Source: CAZEHS01 sp964424355
Lineage (GTDB): Bacteria; Bacillota; Clostridia; Peptostreptococcales; Acidaminobacteraceae
Reading direction: 5' to 3'
Assembly (NCBI GenBank): GCA_964424355.1
Contig: CAYRIO010000002.1
Span: forward strand, 62,001 to 126,000
Length of the DNA stretch: 64,000 nucleotides
Shown: positions 1-9,313 of the stretch, piece after piece
Numbering within the stretch: position 1 is the stretch's first letter
How the letters are laid out: each line of letters begins with the position of its first letter
The notes under the pieces: model-generated
Told to the model about the DNA's origin: nothing
What the model saw: only the letters and a program-made list of their open reading frames with translations
Databases searched by the model: none
Position numbers and translations under genes: made by a program

Positions 1-641
1 CCTTGCCGTTCATCCAGATGCAGTTTGCGGAATAGCTCTCATCCGGTGTGATTTCAATGCGGTTGAATTTCTGGAAGTCTTCCTTCGTTGTGAATTCCCC
101 GGATACCAGAAGGTTGTTGTTCTCCAGATAGGAAAGTCCGGTTTTAAGGTGCAGCACCTCAGTGAGCGTCACAACGGATCCGGTATAGCCGAAGCTTTCC
201 AGTGCCGCGATGAACTGTCGGGCGCCCTCGGCGTTGGTGCGGGCGGAAAGACCGATGTAGAAGTGGTCGCCCACCATCATGACGTCGCCGCCTTCAATGG
301 TGCCGGGGCTCTGGATGCGAACGGTTTGTTCAGGGGTGAAGAAGTTTTTCAGCACGTGGCTCATGGATTCAACTTCACCTTTGCGGCTCTGTGCGCCGGG
401 GTTGGAGATGATGGCGCAGCTGCGGGTCAGGATTGCAGTATCTTCAACGAAACAGGAGTCCGGATAGGTCTCGTCCGCTTCTAGGACAGTTACCGCAACG
501 CCGCAGGCTTTCAACGCTTCAATATAGGTGTCGTGCTGTTTAAGTGCCAGATCGTAGTTGGGTTTGCCCAGTTCGGGAGCCGAGGTGATGCCCTCAGCCA
601 AAGAACGGCCGGGTCGCTTGACAATGACATTTTTAAACATG
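1..641 (-). CDS. dimethylargininase (DDAH)-like amidinotransferase-superfamily hydrolase, partial
   Basis: The gene reads leftward and its C-terminus lies beyond the window. The 213 visible residues match the dimethylarginine dimethylaminohydrolase family, which hydrolyses methylated arginines to citrulline; related members act as arginine deiminases. Seen: an early CFVEDTA segment, GTIEGGDVM (the Glu of the Cys-His-Glu triad) and LHLKTGLSYL, which carries the catalytic His. The catalytic Cys would be near the missing C-terminus. The ATG at 641-639 has a GGAGG ribosome site just upstream. It is divergent from a GntR/FCD regulator across a 190-bp gap with two dyads, so control by that regulator is likely. 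Substrate is inferred only from family. Confidence 0.85.
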
Positions 642-716
642 TGAGTTCCTCCAGGATTCAGATTGCGGTCATCGCCGCTTTTTATCAATATACAATATAT
701 TATATATCAAGTCAAG

Positions 717-727
717 TTGTCTGACAA
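717..727. promoter_or_regulatory. candidate FadR/GntR-type operator
   Basis: TTGTCTGACAA is a perfect dyad that fits the FadR-subfamily consensus TNGTNNNACNA. It lies between the divergent dimethylargininase-like and GntR genes, about 76 bp upstream of the latter's promoter-proximal start gene. Binding by the adjacent regulator is inferred. Confidence 0.5.
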
Positions 728-768
728 TTTCCTCGGGTTTATTCGAAGTCGGACTTGCCGAAAGCAGG

Positions 769-798
769 GCCCATAATATAATATATAGTATTATGGGC
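769..798. promoter_or_regulatory. 10-bp perfect inverted repeat upstream of the GntR gene
   Basis: GCCCATAATA and TATTATGGGC flank a 10-bp AT spacer. The repeat ends 32 bp before the regulator's ATG and its arms contain -10-like sequence. It could be an autoregulatory operator. It lacks a U-tract, so it is not a normal terminator. Confidence 0.45.
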
Positions 799-830
799 TA
801 TAAGCCTGTAATACAGGAGTGGAGGACCCC

Positions 831-1481
831 ATGAGCCATATGTTCGTATCATTGAAAGATCATGTTTACAATTATATCTCCGAGCAAATCGGGAACGGAA
901 ATTTGAAGCCGGATCAAAAGATCAATGAGCAGCAGATCAGCGAGTATCTGAATATCAGCCGGACGCCGGTGAGGGAAGCTCTCATTCATCTGGCTGCGGA
1001 GGGTTATATCGAAAATATTCCCCGGAAAGGGTTCATCGTGCGGCCACTGGAACAGAAACGGGCCAGCGAGCTGTACAGGATCATCGGTTCTCTGGAGGCG
1101 CTGGCGATTTCCGATGCCCTGGACCATATGACCGATCAGATGATCCAGGAAATGAAAGGGCTGGTAGACCGAATGTATGAAGCGATTACTGGCGGGCAGG
1201 TGGAACTGTATTATCAGTTTCAGAACGAGTTCCACAATCGCTACATTGATGTGAGCGCTAATACAGAGCTGGCGATTTTGCTGCGAAAACTGAAGAAGAA
1301 CTTTATCCGGCAGGGGTATGCGGTGTCTGGAACCGAAGATATCTGCAATGTCCTGCGGAGCACCAACGACGAGCACGCCCGGATGGCGGCGCTCTTTGAG
1401 GCCCGGGATAAAGGTGCACTGATGGCCTATGTGCAGAATGTCCATTGGCGTTCAGAACAGACCACTTATGATGTTTTATAG
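831..1481 (+). CDS. GntR family regulator, FCD (FadR-like) subfamily
   Basis: A 216-residue DNA-binding regulator. The N-terminal winged helix-turn-helix covers about residues 10-70, with the signature ISRTPVREAL and the wing region IENIPRKGFIV. A helical FCD ligand-binding domain follows (about 75-210), as in FadR/LldR-type proteins that usually sense organic acids. ATG 831 is preferred over an in-frame GTG at 819 because GGAGG sits five bases upstream of it. It is divergent from the dimethylargininase-like gene, its most likely target. Effector unknown. Confidence 0.9.
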   Translation: MSHMFVSLKDHVYNYISEQIGNGNLKPDQKINEQQISEYLNISRTPVREALIHLAAEGYIENIPRKGFIVRPLEQKRASELYRIIGSLEALAISDALDHMTDQMIQEMKGLVDRMYEAITGGQVELYYQFQNEFHNRYIDVSANTELAILLRKLKKNFIRQGYAVSGTEDICNVLRSTNDEHARMAALFEARDKGALMAYVQNVHWRSEQTTYDVL

Positions 1482-1577
1482 TTCTTGGTGCTGAAATTTC
1501 GGCGATACAGCGCGGTTTGTTTTTGTGATAGAATAAATAATTGGATAAAAGCAGGCATGTGCTTTAAGGGTGAGTGG

Positions 1578-2357
1578 ATGAAGCGTACATTTGGAATCAT
1601 GGTCTGGGCCGCCCTCTCGGGGGTTGGTATTGCAGGAATTCTTAACACTATTCTGATTATCGCCTCCGGATTGGGGCGCTTCAACCTGGGGAACGCTCTG
1701 CCAGCTTTGTTGGGTGGCCTTTTACTGGGTATCGGTGTCAAAAAACTGATGAGACCGGATCGCCCGGTGTTTTCCAATTCCAAAGTCCGGCTGTTTTTCA
1801 GCGGAACCCTTGCTTTGGCGGGGGTATGGTTTGTGGTGGTGCTGCTCCTGATTGGCTATGGGTGGCCCCGGACCGACGGTGAAACGGCGGAATGGATGCT
1901 GGTTCCCGGAGCAGGGCTGCGGGGGGACCAACTGAGCCTGACCCTGATGGAACGGCTGGATACGGCTGCGGCCTATTGGCGTCAGCATCCGGATGTCAAG
2001 ATCATGGTTTCGGGCGGTCAGGGGCCGGATGAGCTGATTTCGGAGGCGGAGGCCATGTATCGCTATCTGGAACAGATGGGGATTCCAAGCACCCGGATTC
2101 ATCAGGAGAATCAGTCCACCAGTACCTGGGAGAATATTGCATTTTCAAAGACTGCCATGGATCAAGCGGGACGAGACTCCTTGCGTCCTCTGGTGATTGC
2201 TTCGAGCCGGTATCATCTGTTTCGGGCAATCGGCATCGCAGAAGCGCAGGGTGTCCAGGCAGTGGGGATACCTGCTGCGGTGCCGGGGAGCGTATTCATC
2301 GGAAGCTATATGCGGGAAACGCTGGCGGTAACCAAGTTTCTTATCTTGGGCCATTAG
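1578..2357 (+). CDS. YdcF-like (DUF218) membrane protein
   Basis: 259 residues. Two to three hydrophobic segments in the first 100 residues are followed by a DUF218 domain (about 105-250), with VPGAGLRGDQ near its start and VSGGQGPDE plus TSTWENIAF further on. Family members include E. coli YdcF, ElyC and SanA, linked to envelope integrity; the biochemical activity is not established. The start at 1578 follows AAGGGTGAG; an upstream in-frame extension to 1485 would overlap the end of the GntR gene region and lacks a ribosome site. Confidence 0.8.
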   Translation: MKRTFGIMVWAALSGVGIAGILNTILIIASGLGRFNLGNALPALLGGLLLGIGVKKLMRPDRPVFSNSKVRLFFSGTLALAGVWFVVVLLLIGYGWPRTDGETAEWMLVPGAGLRGDQLSLTLMERLDTAAAYWRQHPDVKIMVSGGQGPDELISEAEAMYRYLEQMGIPSTRIHQENQSTSTWENIAFSKTAMDQAGRDSLRPLVIASSRYHLFRAIGIAEAQGVQAVGIPAAVPGSVFIGSYMRETLAVTKFLILGH

Positions 2358-2440
2358 CTGTAAACGAAATGCCATGAACAGCTTCGGCTGTTGCGGCGGT
2401 TGTCATTACTCATCAAGAGAGAAACTGGAGTTGAAACCCT

Positions 2441-3472
2441 ATGGATATGCGTTATTTGGAAGCGGTACATGTGAACAACGCTGTGGCCCACGTGCTGGAT
2501 AAGCGGCTGGAAGAACCCCTGTTGGGGATAGAAGAGCTGGAGCTTTCCGAGGATCTTCATGAATTTTTCATGAAGCATATCCTTCGGGGCCTTCGGGGAG
2601 AAGATGCTGAAAAGGCGAAATTCGTTGGAGAAGGGGCCGTTAAGCTCCTGGTCCGCCGTATTTTTGATGAGCCGGAGTCCTTCCTGGAATGCACCCAGGA
2701 GATGGGCCGCCGTCTGTTCAGCATCATGCGGCCCATGGAGAGCATCAATGGGGGAGATTTGGCCATTGTCAACTTCCACTCCGGTGAAGCCCGGTATCTG
2801 GGCATCCTGAAGCTGGATTATCAGAAGTCCTACAGCCACGAGATCGAATACCAGAACGAACAGTTCAACGTCAAGCTGGTGGCACAGGATACGGGCCTGC
2901 CCCTGACGCATCAGAAGCTAACGGCCTGTGCCTTTATCAAGGAAGATGCCTCCGATGAATCCTATGACATGGTCCTGGTGGAACGCTCCACCGGAGAGGA
3001 TGGACCCCGGTTCTTCCTGAACCGGTTCCTGGGAGCCGATCGGGTGCTGGATAAGCGGGATAAGACCAAGCTGCTCCGCAAGAGTGTGGAGCAGTGGACC
3101 CGCACGAATCTGAAGAATGACATGGATAAGGCGGGAGAAGTGCGGAGCCTTTTGAATGAAGAGCTGATGGGCAGTGCCTACATCGATCTGGAGGCGTTCT
3201 CACAGGACCTCTTCTCCAACGCGTCGGATGCCCGGGAAAAATTCGATAAGAAAATGCAGGCTGTCGGCCTGGCGGATGGGGAAAAAATCGAAGTGGACCG
3301 GCTGTGGGTCACCGATAAGATGAAGAACCGTGCGGTTAAAACCGACACCGGTTTCACAATCCGTGGGGAACACGAGTTTTTTGACGATCCCGCCCGGTTT
3401 GAAATGCGGCGGAATGGGGATGGCAGCGTGGATTATGTGCTGAAGAACGTCAGGAATGTCTCTGAGCGATAG
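2441..3472 (+). CDS. nucleoid-associated protein, NdpA/YejK family
   Basis: 343 residues, close to the usual length of the 37-kDa nucleoid-associated protein family. Typical features are the SINGGDLAIVNFH segment near residue 105 and a charged C-terminal half ending in a basic stretch. The E. coli homologue binds the nucleoid; its role in Clostridia is unclear. It stands alone with the 6S RNA gene immediately downstream. The ribosome site upstream of the ATG is only moderate (GGAG, 11 bases away). Confidence 0.8.
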   Translation: MDMRYLEAVHVNNAVAHVLDKRLEEPLLGIEELELSEDLHEFFMKHILRGLRGEDAEKAKFVGEGAVKLLVRRIFDEPESFLECTQEMGRRLFSIMRPMESINGGDLAIVNFHSGEARYLGILKLDYQKSYSHEIEYQNEQFNVKLVAQDTGLPLTHQKLTACAFIKEDASDESYDMVLVERSTGEDGPRFFLNRFLGADRVLDKRDKTKLLRKSVEQWTRTNLKNDMDKAGEVRSLLNEELMGSAYIDLEAFSQDLFSNASDAREKFDKKMQAVGLADGEKIEVDRLWVTDKMKNRAVKTDTGFTIRGEHEFFDDPARFEMRRNGDGSVDYVLKNVRNVSER

Positions 3473-3535
3473 ACCATGTATACACGATGTTCCCCTTTCA
3501 ATCTGTTTGAAAATCAAGTAAACTAAAGAAAAGAA

Positions 3536-3712
3536 CCTGGGATGTGCGTAGCTGATCGAAATACAACCACTAGATATTTCGAGGGAACACGTGTTCCTGT
3601 ACCAATGGCATGCCGTTTAGCACGGAAGGCAGACGTACAGGATAGTGCACCCACCTGTTGAGGTGTGGTGTGTGTTATTTCAAAGGCGACGGCATTCCGG
3701 GGCTTTTTCTTT
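3536..3712 (+). ncRNA. ssrS: 6S RNA
   Basis: The stretch has no credible reading frame but can fold as a long closed rod. CCTGGGATG (3536-3544) pairs with CATTCCGGG (3693-3701), leaving a large internal region, and a run of T follows at 3704-3716. The 5' part CTGGGATGTGCGTAGC and the 3' part GGCGACGGCATTCCGGGG closely resemble the ends of E. coli 6S RNA (CUGAGAUGUUCGC and GGCGGCAUCUCGGAG). 6S RNA binds the housekeeping sigma-RNA polymerase holoenzyme and mimics an open promoter. A TAAACT -10 lies at 3519-3524. A covariance-model search would settle it. Confidence 0.8.
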
Positions 3713-3784
3713 TTTTGCAGACAGGAAAACGGCACATTGTGTCGAAACAATAGTCATACCTATTTCAAGATGGAGGTCCTGGAG

Positions 3785-5242
3785 ATGCCGATTGCTGTAA
3801 TCAATCTGGATAAGAATGCGGGTGACCATCTGTATCATCAGCTCTACCGTCAGCTGCGGGATCAGATTGCCGAGGGGGTTTTACGCCCCAACGAAAAACT
3901 CCCCACCATCCGTGGCCTGGCAGAATCCCTCCAGGTCAATACCGTTACGGTGGTCAATGCCTACCGATGCCTGGAAGAGGAAGGGCTGATCCATAAACAG
4001 GTCGGCAGCGGCTCCTTTGTTGCGCCCCGGAAATCCCTGGCCGGCAACACCACCGTCGTCCAGGAGGATACGGAGCTGCGTCAACTGACTGTCGGTGAGG
4101 CGGCTTACAACTTTGCCAGCGGAACCCCCACGACGGATCTGTTTCCGGTGGCGCGGTTCAAGGATGTGCTCAATGAAGTGCTGGACAGGGATATGGGGGA
4201 AGCTTTCGGGTATCACGATCCCCAGGGATATTACCCCCTCCGGGTGGCCATCTCAGAACTGATTGGCGCCCAGGGAATGGCAGTGAATGCCGACGGGATC
4301 CAAATCATCTCCGGGGCTCAGCAGGGAATCGACATCGTTTCCAAGGCCATGCTCAAATATGGGGATACGGTACTGGTAGAAGCACCCACCTATGCCGGGG
4401 CTCTGGCCACCTTCCGTTCCCGCGGGGTGCGGGTGGAATCCTTCCCCATCACCGCCGACGGCCCGGATCTGGGAAAGGTGGAGGCGCTGCTGCGCAAGCA
4501 TCGGCCCAGGCTGATCTACGTGATGCCCAACTTTCACAATCCAACCGGGTGGACCTATCCGGAGGCCTCTAAAATAGCGCTGCTCAAACTGTGCGGCACC
4601 TTCGATACCATGATCCTGGAGGACGACTACGCCAGTGAACTGAACTTTACACCCCAGACGATCCTGCCGCTGAAGGCGCTGGATACGGAAAATCGGGTGA
4701 TTTATATCAAGAGCTTTTCAAAGATCATGATGCCGGGTCTCCGACTGGGATTGATGACCATTCCGCCGCGGTTGGAAGGTCCGATCCTGTCGGCCAAGCA
4801 GTCCACGGATGTATCCACCTTTGGGCTGACACAGCGGGCTTTTGAGCTGTTCATCCGAAAGGGGTACTGGGCCCAGCAGGTGGCATCGGTCAGACAGGTT
4901 TTTAAAGAACGGTACGCTGCATTCGTCCAGGCCTCCGAATCCCTTCTGATCCCGCCGCTGTCCTTGGATATACCGGCTGGGGGGATACATTTCTGGTTCA
5001 AGGTGCCTGTTTCGGCAGCCGATGCCCTGTATACGGAAGCGACACGACGGGGGGTCCTGGTGGTTCCGGGGGATCACTTTTACATGCAGCCGGTCTCGGA
5101 GAAGTACCTGCGGCTCAGCACGGCGTCCATGGATCCGGAGGATATCGTCAGGGGATTGGAGCTGTTTTCGGAAGCGGTGGCTGTGGTGCTGGGCAGGCGC
5201 ACGGCGATCCCGAAGCGCAGCGCCTATACGCCGATTCTCTGA
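3785..5242 (+). CDS. MocR-type GntR regulator with aminotransferase-like domain (PdxR/MocR family)
   Basis: 485 residues. An N-terminal GntR winged helix (about 1-75, with LPTIRGLAESLQVNTVTV) is fused to a fold-type I aminotransferase domain. The PLP lysine is in IYIKSFSKIMMPGLRLG. MocR proteins use PLP or its adducts as effector and often control PLP, GABA or amino-acid metabolism. The start is placed at ATG 3785, eight bases after a TGGAGG site; a longer in-frame reading would run back through the 6S RNA terminator. The M29 aminopeptidase downstream is a possible target. Confidence 0.9.
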   Translation: MPIAVINLDKNAGDHLYHQLYRQLRDQIAEGVLRPNEKLPTIRGLAESLQVNTVTVVNAYRCLEEEGLIHKQVGSGSFVAPRKSLAGNTTVVQEDTELRQLTVGEAAYNFASGTPTTDLFPVARFKDVLNEVLDRDMGEAFGYHDPQGYYPLRVAISELIGAQGMAVNADGIQIISGAQQGIDIVSKAMLKYGDTVLVEAPTYAGALATFRSRGVRVESFPITADGPDLGKVEALLRKHRPRLIYVMPNFHNPTGWTYPEASKIALLKLCGTFDTMILEDDYASELNFTPQTILPLKALDTENRVIYIKSFSKIMMPGLRLGLMTIPPRLEGPILSAKQSTDVSTFGLTQRAFELFIRKGYWAQQVASVRQVFKERYAAFVQASESLLIPPLSLDIPAGGIHFWFKVPVSAADALYTEATRRGVLVVPGDHFYMQPVSEKYLRLSTASMDPEDIVRGLELFSEAVAVVLGRRTAIPKRSAYTPIL

Positions 5243-5345
5243 TGGCTCTGTGTGTTAATCTTCTGTAATGTTTACAGGCCAATGACTGCAAGCGTTTGAA
5301 ATTTGATATACTGAGAACAGCGAAACACATAAAGGGGGAAATGTC

Positions 5346-6458
5346 ATGGACCAACGGATCAAAGATTTTGCAGGAATCATCATCAACTACTCCACCGAGA
5401 TAAAACCCGGTGATAATATTCTGATTCACTGCACCGGGACGGCTCCTCAGCCTTTGGTGAGAGCTCTGGTAGCAGAGGCTTACAAGGCAGGGGGAAAGCC
5501 CTTTGTGAAATGGACGGATCCCCGAACGGAGCGGGAGCTGCTGATGGGGGCAACCCAGGAACAGCTGGAAACCAAAGCAACCCTGGAACTGGCTGAAATG
5601 AAAGAAATGCAGGCATACATCGGTATACGCGGCGGTGAGAACATCAATGAGATGAGCGATGTGCCAGCGGATAAGATGAAGCTCTATATGGAAATCACCC
5701 GGCCGGTGACCCAGTACCGGGTCGATCACACCAAGTGGGTGGTCATGCGGTACCCCAACGGCTCCATGGCCCAGGGCGCCAGCATGAGCCAGGATGCCTT
5801 TGAGGATTTTTACTACAAAGTATGCACCCTGGACTACGTGAAGATGTCCCACGCCATGGATAAGCTGGTGACCCTGATGGAACATACGGATCAGGTGCAT
5901 ATCAAAGGCAAGGGAACGGATCTCCGATTCTCCATCAAGGGCATTCCTGCCATCAAATGCGATGGGAAGATGAATCTCCCCGATGGCGAGGTGTTCACAG
6001 CACCGGTGAAGGACAGCGTTAACGGCCAGATCACCTTCAACTGTCCGGCGGTTTACCAGGGAAACACCTATGAGCACATCACGCTGATCTTCAACGATGG
6101 CAAGATTGTCAACGCCACGGCCAACGATACCGATAAACTCAACCACGTTCTGGATACCGATGAGGGTGCCCGTTACATTGGGGAATTCGCCATCGGTGTG
6201 AATCCCTATATCCTCAAACCCATGAAGGATACGCTGTTTGACGAAAAAATCATGGGCAGCTTCCACTTCACTCCCGGAGAGTGTTACGAGGAGGCTTCCA
6301 ATGGTAATAAATCCGCCATTCACTGGGATCTGGTGTGTATCCAGACCCACGAGTACGGCGGCGGTGAAATGTATTTTGACGGCGTCCTGATCCGCAAGGA
6401 CGGACGGTTCGTGATCCCTGAACTGGAGGACTTGAATCCGGAACGGTTGATGGGATAA
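5346..6458 (+). CDS. M29 family aminopeptidase
   Basis: 370 residues, the usual size of thermophilic-type aminopeptidases (AmpS/PepS/aminopeptidase T), cytosolic dimetal enzymes that remove N-terminal residues from peptides. The C-terminal half carries the metal-binding region: a Glu near GSFHFTPGECYEE and the HxD pair in AIHWDLV. A GGGGGAAATGTC ribosome site precedes ATG 5346. It stands alone between the MocR gene and a strong hairpin terminator. It fits a peptide-fermenting lifestyle. Confidence 0.88.
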   Translation: MDQRIKDFAGIIINYSTEIKPGDNILIHCTGTAPQPLVRALVAEAYKAGGKPFVKWTDPRTERELLMGATQEQLETKATLELAEMKEMQAYIGIRGGENINEMSDVPADKMKLYMEITRPVTQYRVDHTKWVVMRYPNGSMAQGASMSQDAFEDFYYKVCTLDYVKMSHAMDKLVTLMEHTDQVHIKGKGTDLRFSIKGIPAIKCDGKMNLPDGEVFTAPVKDSVNGQITFNCPAVYQGNTYEHITLIFNDGKIVNATANDTDKLNHVLDTDEGARYIGEFAIGVNPYILKPMKDTLFDEKIMGSFHFTPGECYEEASNGNKSAIHWDLVCIQTHEYGGGEMYFDGVLIRKDGRFVIPELEDLNPERLMG

Positions 6459-6476
6459 TGGATTTGATTGTGACGG

Positions 6477-6512
6477 GGGCCAGGCTTGGAGGTATTCAAG
6501 CCTGGCCCTTTC
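6477..6512 (+). terminator. rho-independent terminator after the M29 gene
   Basis: GGGCCAGGCTTG (6477-6488) and CAAGCCTGGCCC (6497-6508) form a perfect 12-bp stem with an 8-base loop, followed by a short T-rich run. Confidence 0.8.
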
Positions 6513-6575
6513 TGAATCTCGCGGGTCCTTTCTTTTCTGGTATACTGGATGTATTGAATGAATCAGGAGTGTTCT

Positions 6576-7109
6576 ATGACTTTACTTGAAATATACAGCG
6601 TGTATTTTCGAATCGGCATCATGACCTTTGGCGGCGGCTATGCCATGATCGGCATCATGGAGCGGGAAGTGGTGACCCGGCGGGGGTGGATTGAGAAGCC
6701 GGAATTCCTGGATATGGTGGCCTTGACCCAAAGCCTGCCCGGAGCCCTGGCAGTGAACCTGGCGGCCATGTCCGGAAGTCGGATGCGCCCGCGGTGGGGG
6801 GCGATTACCGCCTATGCAGGGGTCATTACGCCATCCCTGCTGGTGATCTACATCATCGCCCGATTTTTTGAGCCCTATATGGATCTGCCCCTGGTGCGGG
6901 CGGTCTTTTCCGGCATCAATCCGGCGGTGATTGGTCTGATGCTGGCCTCTGTCCTGCAGCTGGGCCGCTCCATCAAGCCGGTGCCCTTCAATCTGCTGCT
7001 GGGAGCCTTCGGACTCTGTGCCATCACGGTGTTGGGGTGGCATCCCCTGGTGATGATCCTGGTGGCCGGAATCATCGGATTCATGATGAAGGGGCGGGTG
7101 GTCCTATGA
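6576..7109 (+). CDS. ChrA-like (CHR family) transporter, first half-size subunit
   Basis: 177 residues with four to five hydrophobic segments and the CHR hallmarks FGGGYAMI near residue 22 and TQSLPGALAVNLA near 53. Full-length ChrA chromate exporters are a fusion of two such halves; in many Firmicutes the halves are separate and probably form a heterodimer. Chromate as substrate is not proven for these short forms. Start ATG 6576 has AGGAG six bases upstream, better than ATG 6558. Its stop overlaps the next start (ATGA). Confidence 0.85.
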   Translation: MTLLEIYSVYFRIGIMTFGGGYAMIGIMEREVVTRRGWIEKPEFLDMVALTQSLPGALAVNLAAMSGSRMRPRWGAITAYAGVITPSLLVIYIIARFFEPYMDLPLVRAVFSGINPAVIGLMLASVLQLGRSIKPVPFNLLLGAFGLCAITVLGWHPLVMILVAGIIGFMMKGRVVL

Positions 7110-7651
7110 GCATCTTTCTCAAACTGATATTTTCCTTCGTCAAGATCGGCGCGTTCAGCTTCGGCGGCGGCTATGCCATGATTCCCTTCATCCGGGAAGA
7201 GGTGGTGGAGATCCATCATTGGATCAGCGCAGGGCGGCTTGTGGATCTCATTGGGATATCCCAGTCCACGCCGGGGCCCATCGCCATCAATCTGGCGACG
7301 TTCATCGGATACCAGCAAGCGGGTTTCGGGGGATCCCTGGCAGCCACACTGGCGGTCTCACTGCCCTCGTTCCTGATGGCAAGATTCCTCTGGCATTTGA
7401 AAAAACAGGGGGCAGGGCTTCCGAGTCTGGAGGCTGTCTTCTTGGGGATCCGACCTGCTGCACTGGGACTGATTGCCGGTGTATGCTTCACCATGGGTAT
7501 GGACGCGGTGAAAAATCCGATTCAGCTTTTCATCTGTCTGCTGGCCTTCACCCTCTGCGTGAAAACCCGAGTCAGAACAGGCGGAATTTTGGCGGTATCG
7601 GCGGTGATGGGGATTATCTTCACCCATTTTGGGCTGATGGGGGGGATGTAA
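7106..7651 (+). CDS. ChrA-like (CHR family) transporter, second half-size subunit
   Basis: 181 residues, homologous to the preceding protein: FGGGYAMIPF near residue 19 and SQSTPGPIAINLATFIG near 50, with hydrophobic segments after. The ATG overlaps the previous stop by four bases (ATGA) and the next gene starts within its TAA, so the three genes are translationally coupled. It likely pairs with the first subunit in the cytoplasmic membrane. Confidence 0.85.
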   Translation: MSIFLKLIFSFVKIGAFSFGGGYAMIPFIREEVVEIHHWISAGRLVDLIGISQSTPGPIAINLATFIGYQQAGFGGSLAATLAVSLPSFLMARFLWHLKKQGAGLPSLEAVFLGIRPAALGLIAGVCFTMGMDAVKNPIQLFICLLAFTLCVKTRVRTGGILAVSAVMGIIFTHFGLMGGM

Positions 7652-9309
7652 TGAAAGCGAACAGTAAAATCATCGCCCTGGTATTTGTCGTGATGATGCT
7701 CATTCCACTGGGAATCCTGGTGTATTATAATCGGACACCGGCCCCGATGGCTTCAGAAACGTTGATTATGGATGACCAGGTGCTGGCGGTAGATACCCCT
7801 TATTTCGTTGAGGATGGAAGGGTTTTCCTGAGAACGGCTGTGCTGGACTCCTTGGGAATCCAGCACACGATTGAAACCCCTGAGGGCAGGCTGATTCTGC
7901 ATGTCCGTTCCGGGGCGGTAGCATTCGAGGATGATCCCCTGACACAGCAGATAACGGCCCAGGCAGAGCAGGTGAATTTTCCCCTGAAGGCTCTGAACGA
8001 TGGCTGGTATATTGAATTGGAACGGTTGACGGAGTGGTTGGGACTTGACTTCACCCTGTCACCGGACCAAAAGGTTCTTCTGCTGGATTCGAAAGGGGAA
8101 AGGATTCTGGGAATTGTTTCGCCGGAAGGATCTCCGTTTTTTTCAGAACCCGGAGGCAAAGGGAAGCATCTGCGGGATCTGGTGGAGGGTGAAAAGCTGC
8201 GCCTGTTCTCGGAGAACGGCGGCGAATATCGCCTGAGAACCCTGGATGGTCTCATCGGTTACGGACACAAGGCCGCAATCATCTCCTATCCGGAAACGGT
8301 AGACGGCCAGCAGCCCTTCACACAAATCCGGACGGTACCGGAGCAATATGGGCCGATCAATATCACCTTCGAATACGTCAATAAATACAGCACTAACCCC
8401 GATTTATCGAAAACGCCTAAGATAAAGGGTCTGGATGTGCTCTGTCCGACGTGGTTCTCATTGAATGCGAACGGGATTGTCACTAATGATGCCTCCATCC
8501 GGTATGCACGGGAGGCCCACGATAAGGGCTATCGGGTATGGGGTGTGTGCAGGAATGGCTTTGAACCGGATCGGACCCATCTGCTGCTGACGGACGAGGC
8601 TCTGAAAGCACGGGCCATTGCGGATATTGCATTCTATACGGCCTTTTACGAGCTTGACGGCATCAATATCGATTTTGAAAATGTCTACAAAAAAGATCAG
8701 GCCTCTCTCTCGGGATTCCTGAAAGAGCTGGACGGCGCCCTGACCCGGCAGGGTGTCACCCTGTCCGTTGATGCGGCACCGCCCTGGGGAAGCGACCAGT
8801 GGTCCCTGTTCTTGGATCGGGGAGCTGCGGCCCGGACGGCGGACTATATCATTCTCATGGCCTATGACGAGCACTATGCCAACAGCCCGGAAAGCGGATC
8901 GGTAGCCTCACTGGATTGGACTGAAAAAGCCGTGTCGGAATCCCTGAAGGTGATTCCTCCTGAAAAACTGGTCATGGCGGTTCCGCTTTACACCCGGGTC
9001 TGGACGGAGACCCCGGACGGCTCCGGCGGGGTTTCGGTTTCCTCCCGGGCTATCGGCATGAAGGACCAGGACGAGGTTTTGCTGGGCAAGAATCCAACGT
9101 ATCTCTTTGATGAAAAGGCTGGGCAGATGACTGTCAGCTATGAGGAAGCGGGTGCGGTCAAACGGATCTGGCTGGAGGATGAAGTCTCCATGAAGGCCCG
9201 ATTGCAGCTGATTAAGAAATATGAGCTGGCGGGAGTGGCTTCCTGGCGGCGGGGATTTGAAACGGAAACCTTCTGGACATGGATCCGGGAGCAATTGAAA
9301 GGACAGTGA
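7651..9309 (+). CDS. membrane-anchored GH18 glycosidase-like protein (spore/cell-wall YdhD/YaaH-like)
   Basis: 552 residues. One N-terminal membrane segment (about 6-26) is followed by a copper-amine-oxidase-like/stalk region (about 35-150), an SH3-like stretch (about 155-215) and a GH18 barrel (about 235-550). The catalytic motif DGINIDFE lies at residues 336-343, so the acid/base Glu is present. Related Firmicutes proteins act on peptidoglycan or spore cortex glycan. The start is the ATG in TAATG, overlapping the second ChrA gene. Why it is coupled to CHR transporters is unclear. Confidence 0.82.
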   Translation: MKANSKIIALVFVVMMLIPLGILVYYNRTPAPMASETLIMDDQVLAVDTPYFVEDGRVFLRTAVLDSLGIQHTIETPEGRLILHVRSGAVAFEDDPLTQQITAQAEQVNFPLKALNDGWYIELERLTEWLGLDFTLSPDQKVLLLDSKGERILGIVSPEGSPFFSEPGGKGKHLRDLVEGEKLRLFSENGGEYRLRTLDGLIGYGHKAAIISYPETVDGQQPFTQIRTVPEQYGPINITFEYVNKYSTNPDLSKTPKIKGLDVLCPTWFSLNANGIVTNDASIRYAREAHDKGYRVWGVCRNGFEPDRTHLLLTDEALKARAIADIAFYTAFYELDGINIDFENVYKKDQASLSGFLKELDGALTRQGVTLSVDAAPPWGSDQWSLFLDRGAAARTADYIILMAYDEHYANSPESGSVASLDWTEKAVSESLKVIPPEKLVMAVPLYTRVWTETPDGSGGVSVSSRAIGMKDQDEVLLGKNPTYLFDEKAGQMTVSYEEAGAVKRIWLEDEVSMKARLQLIKKYELAGVASWRRGFETETFWTWIREQLKGQ

Positions 9310-9313
9310 TCTC

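Noticed and set aside
5148..6350. 400-codon open frame on the minus strand
   Set aside because: It is the antisense of the M29 aminopeptidase, has low-complexity His/Leu-rich composition and no ribosome site.
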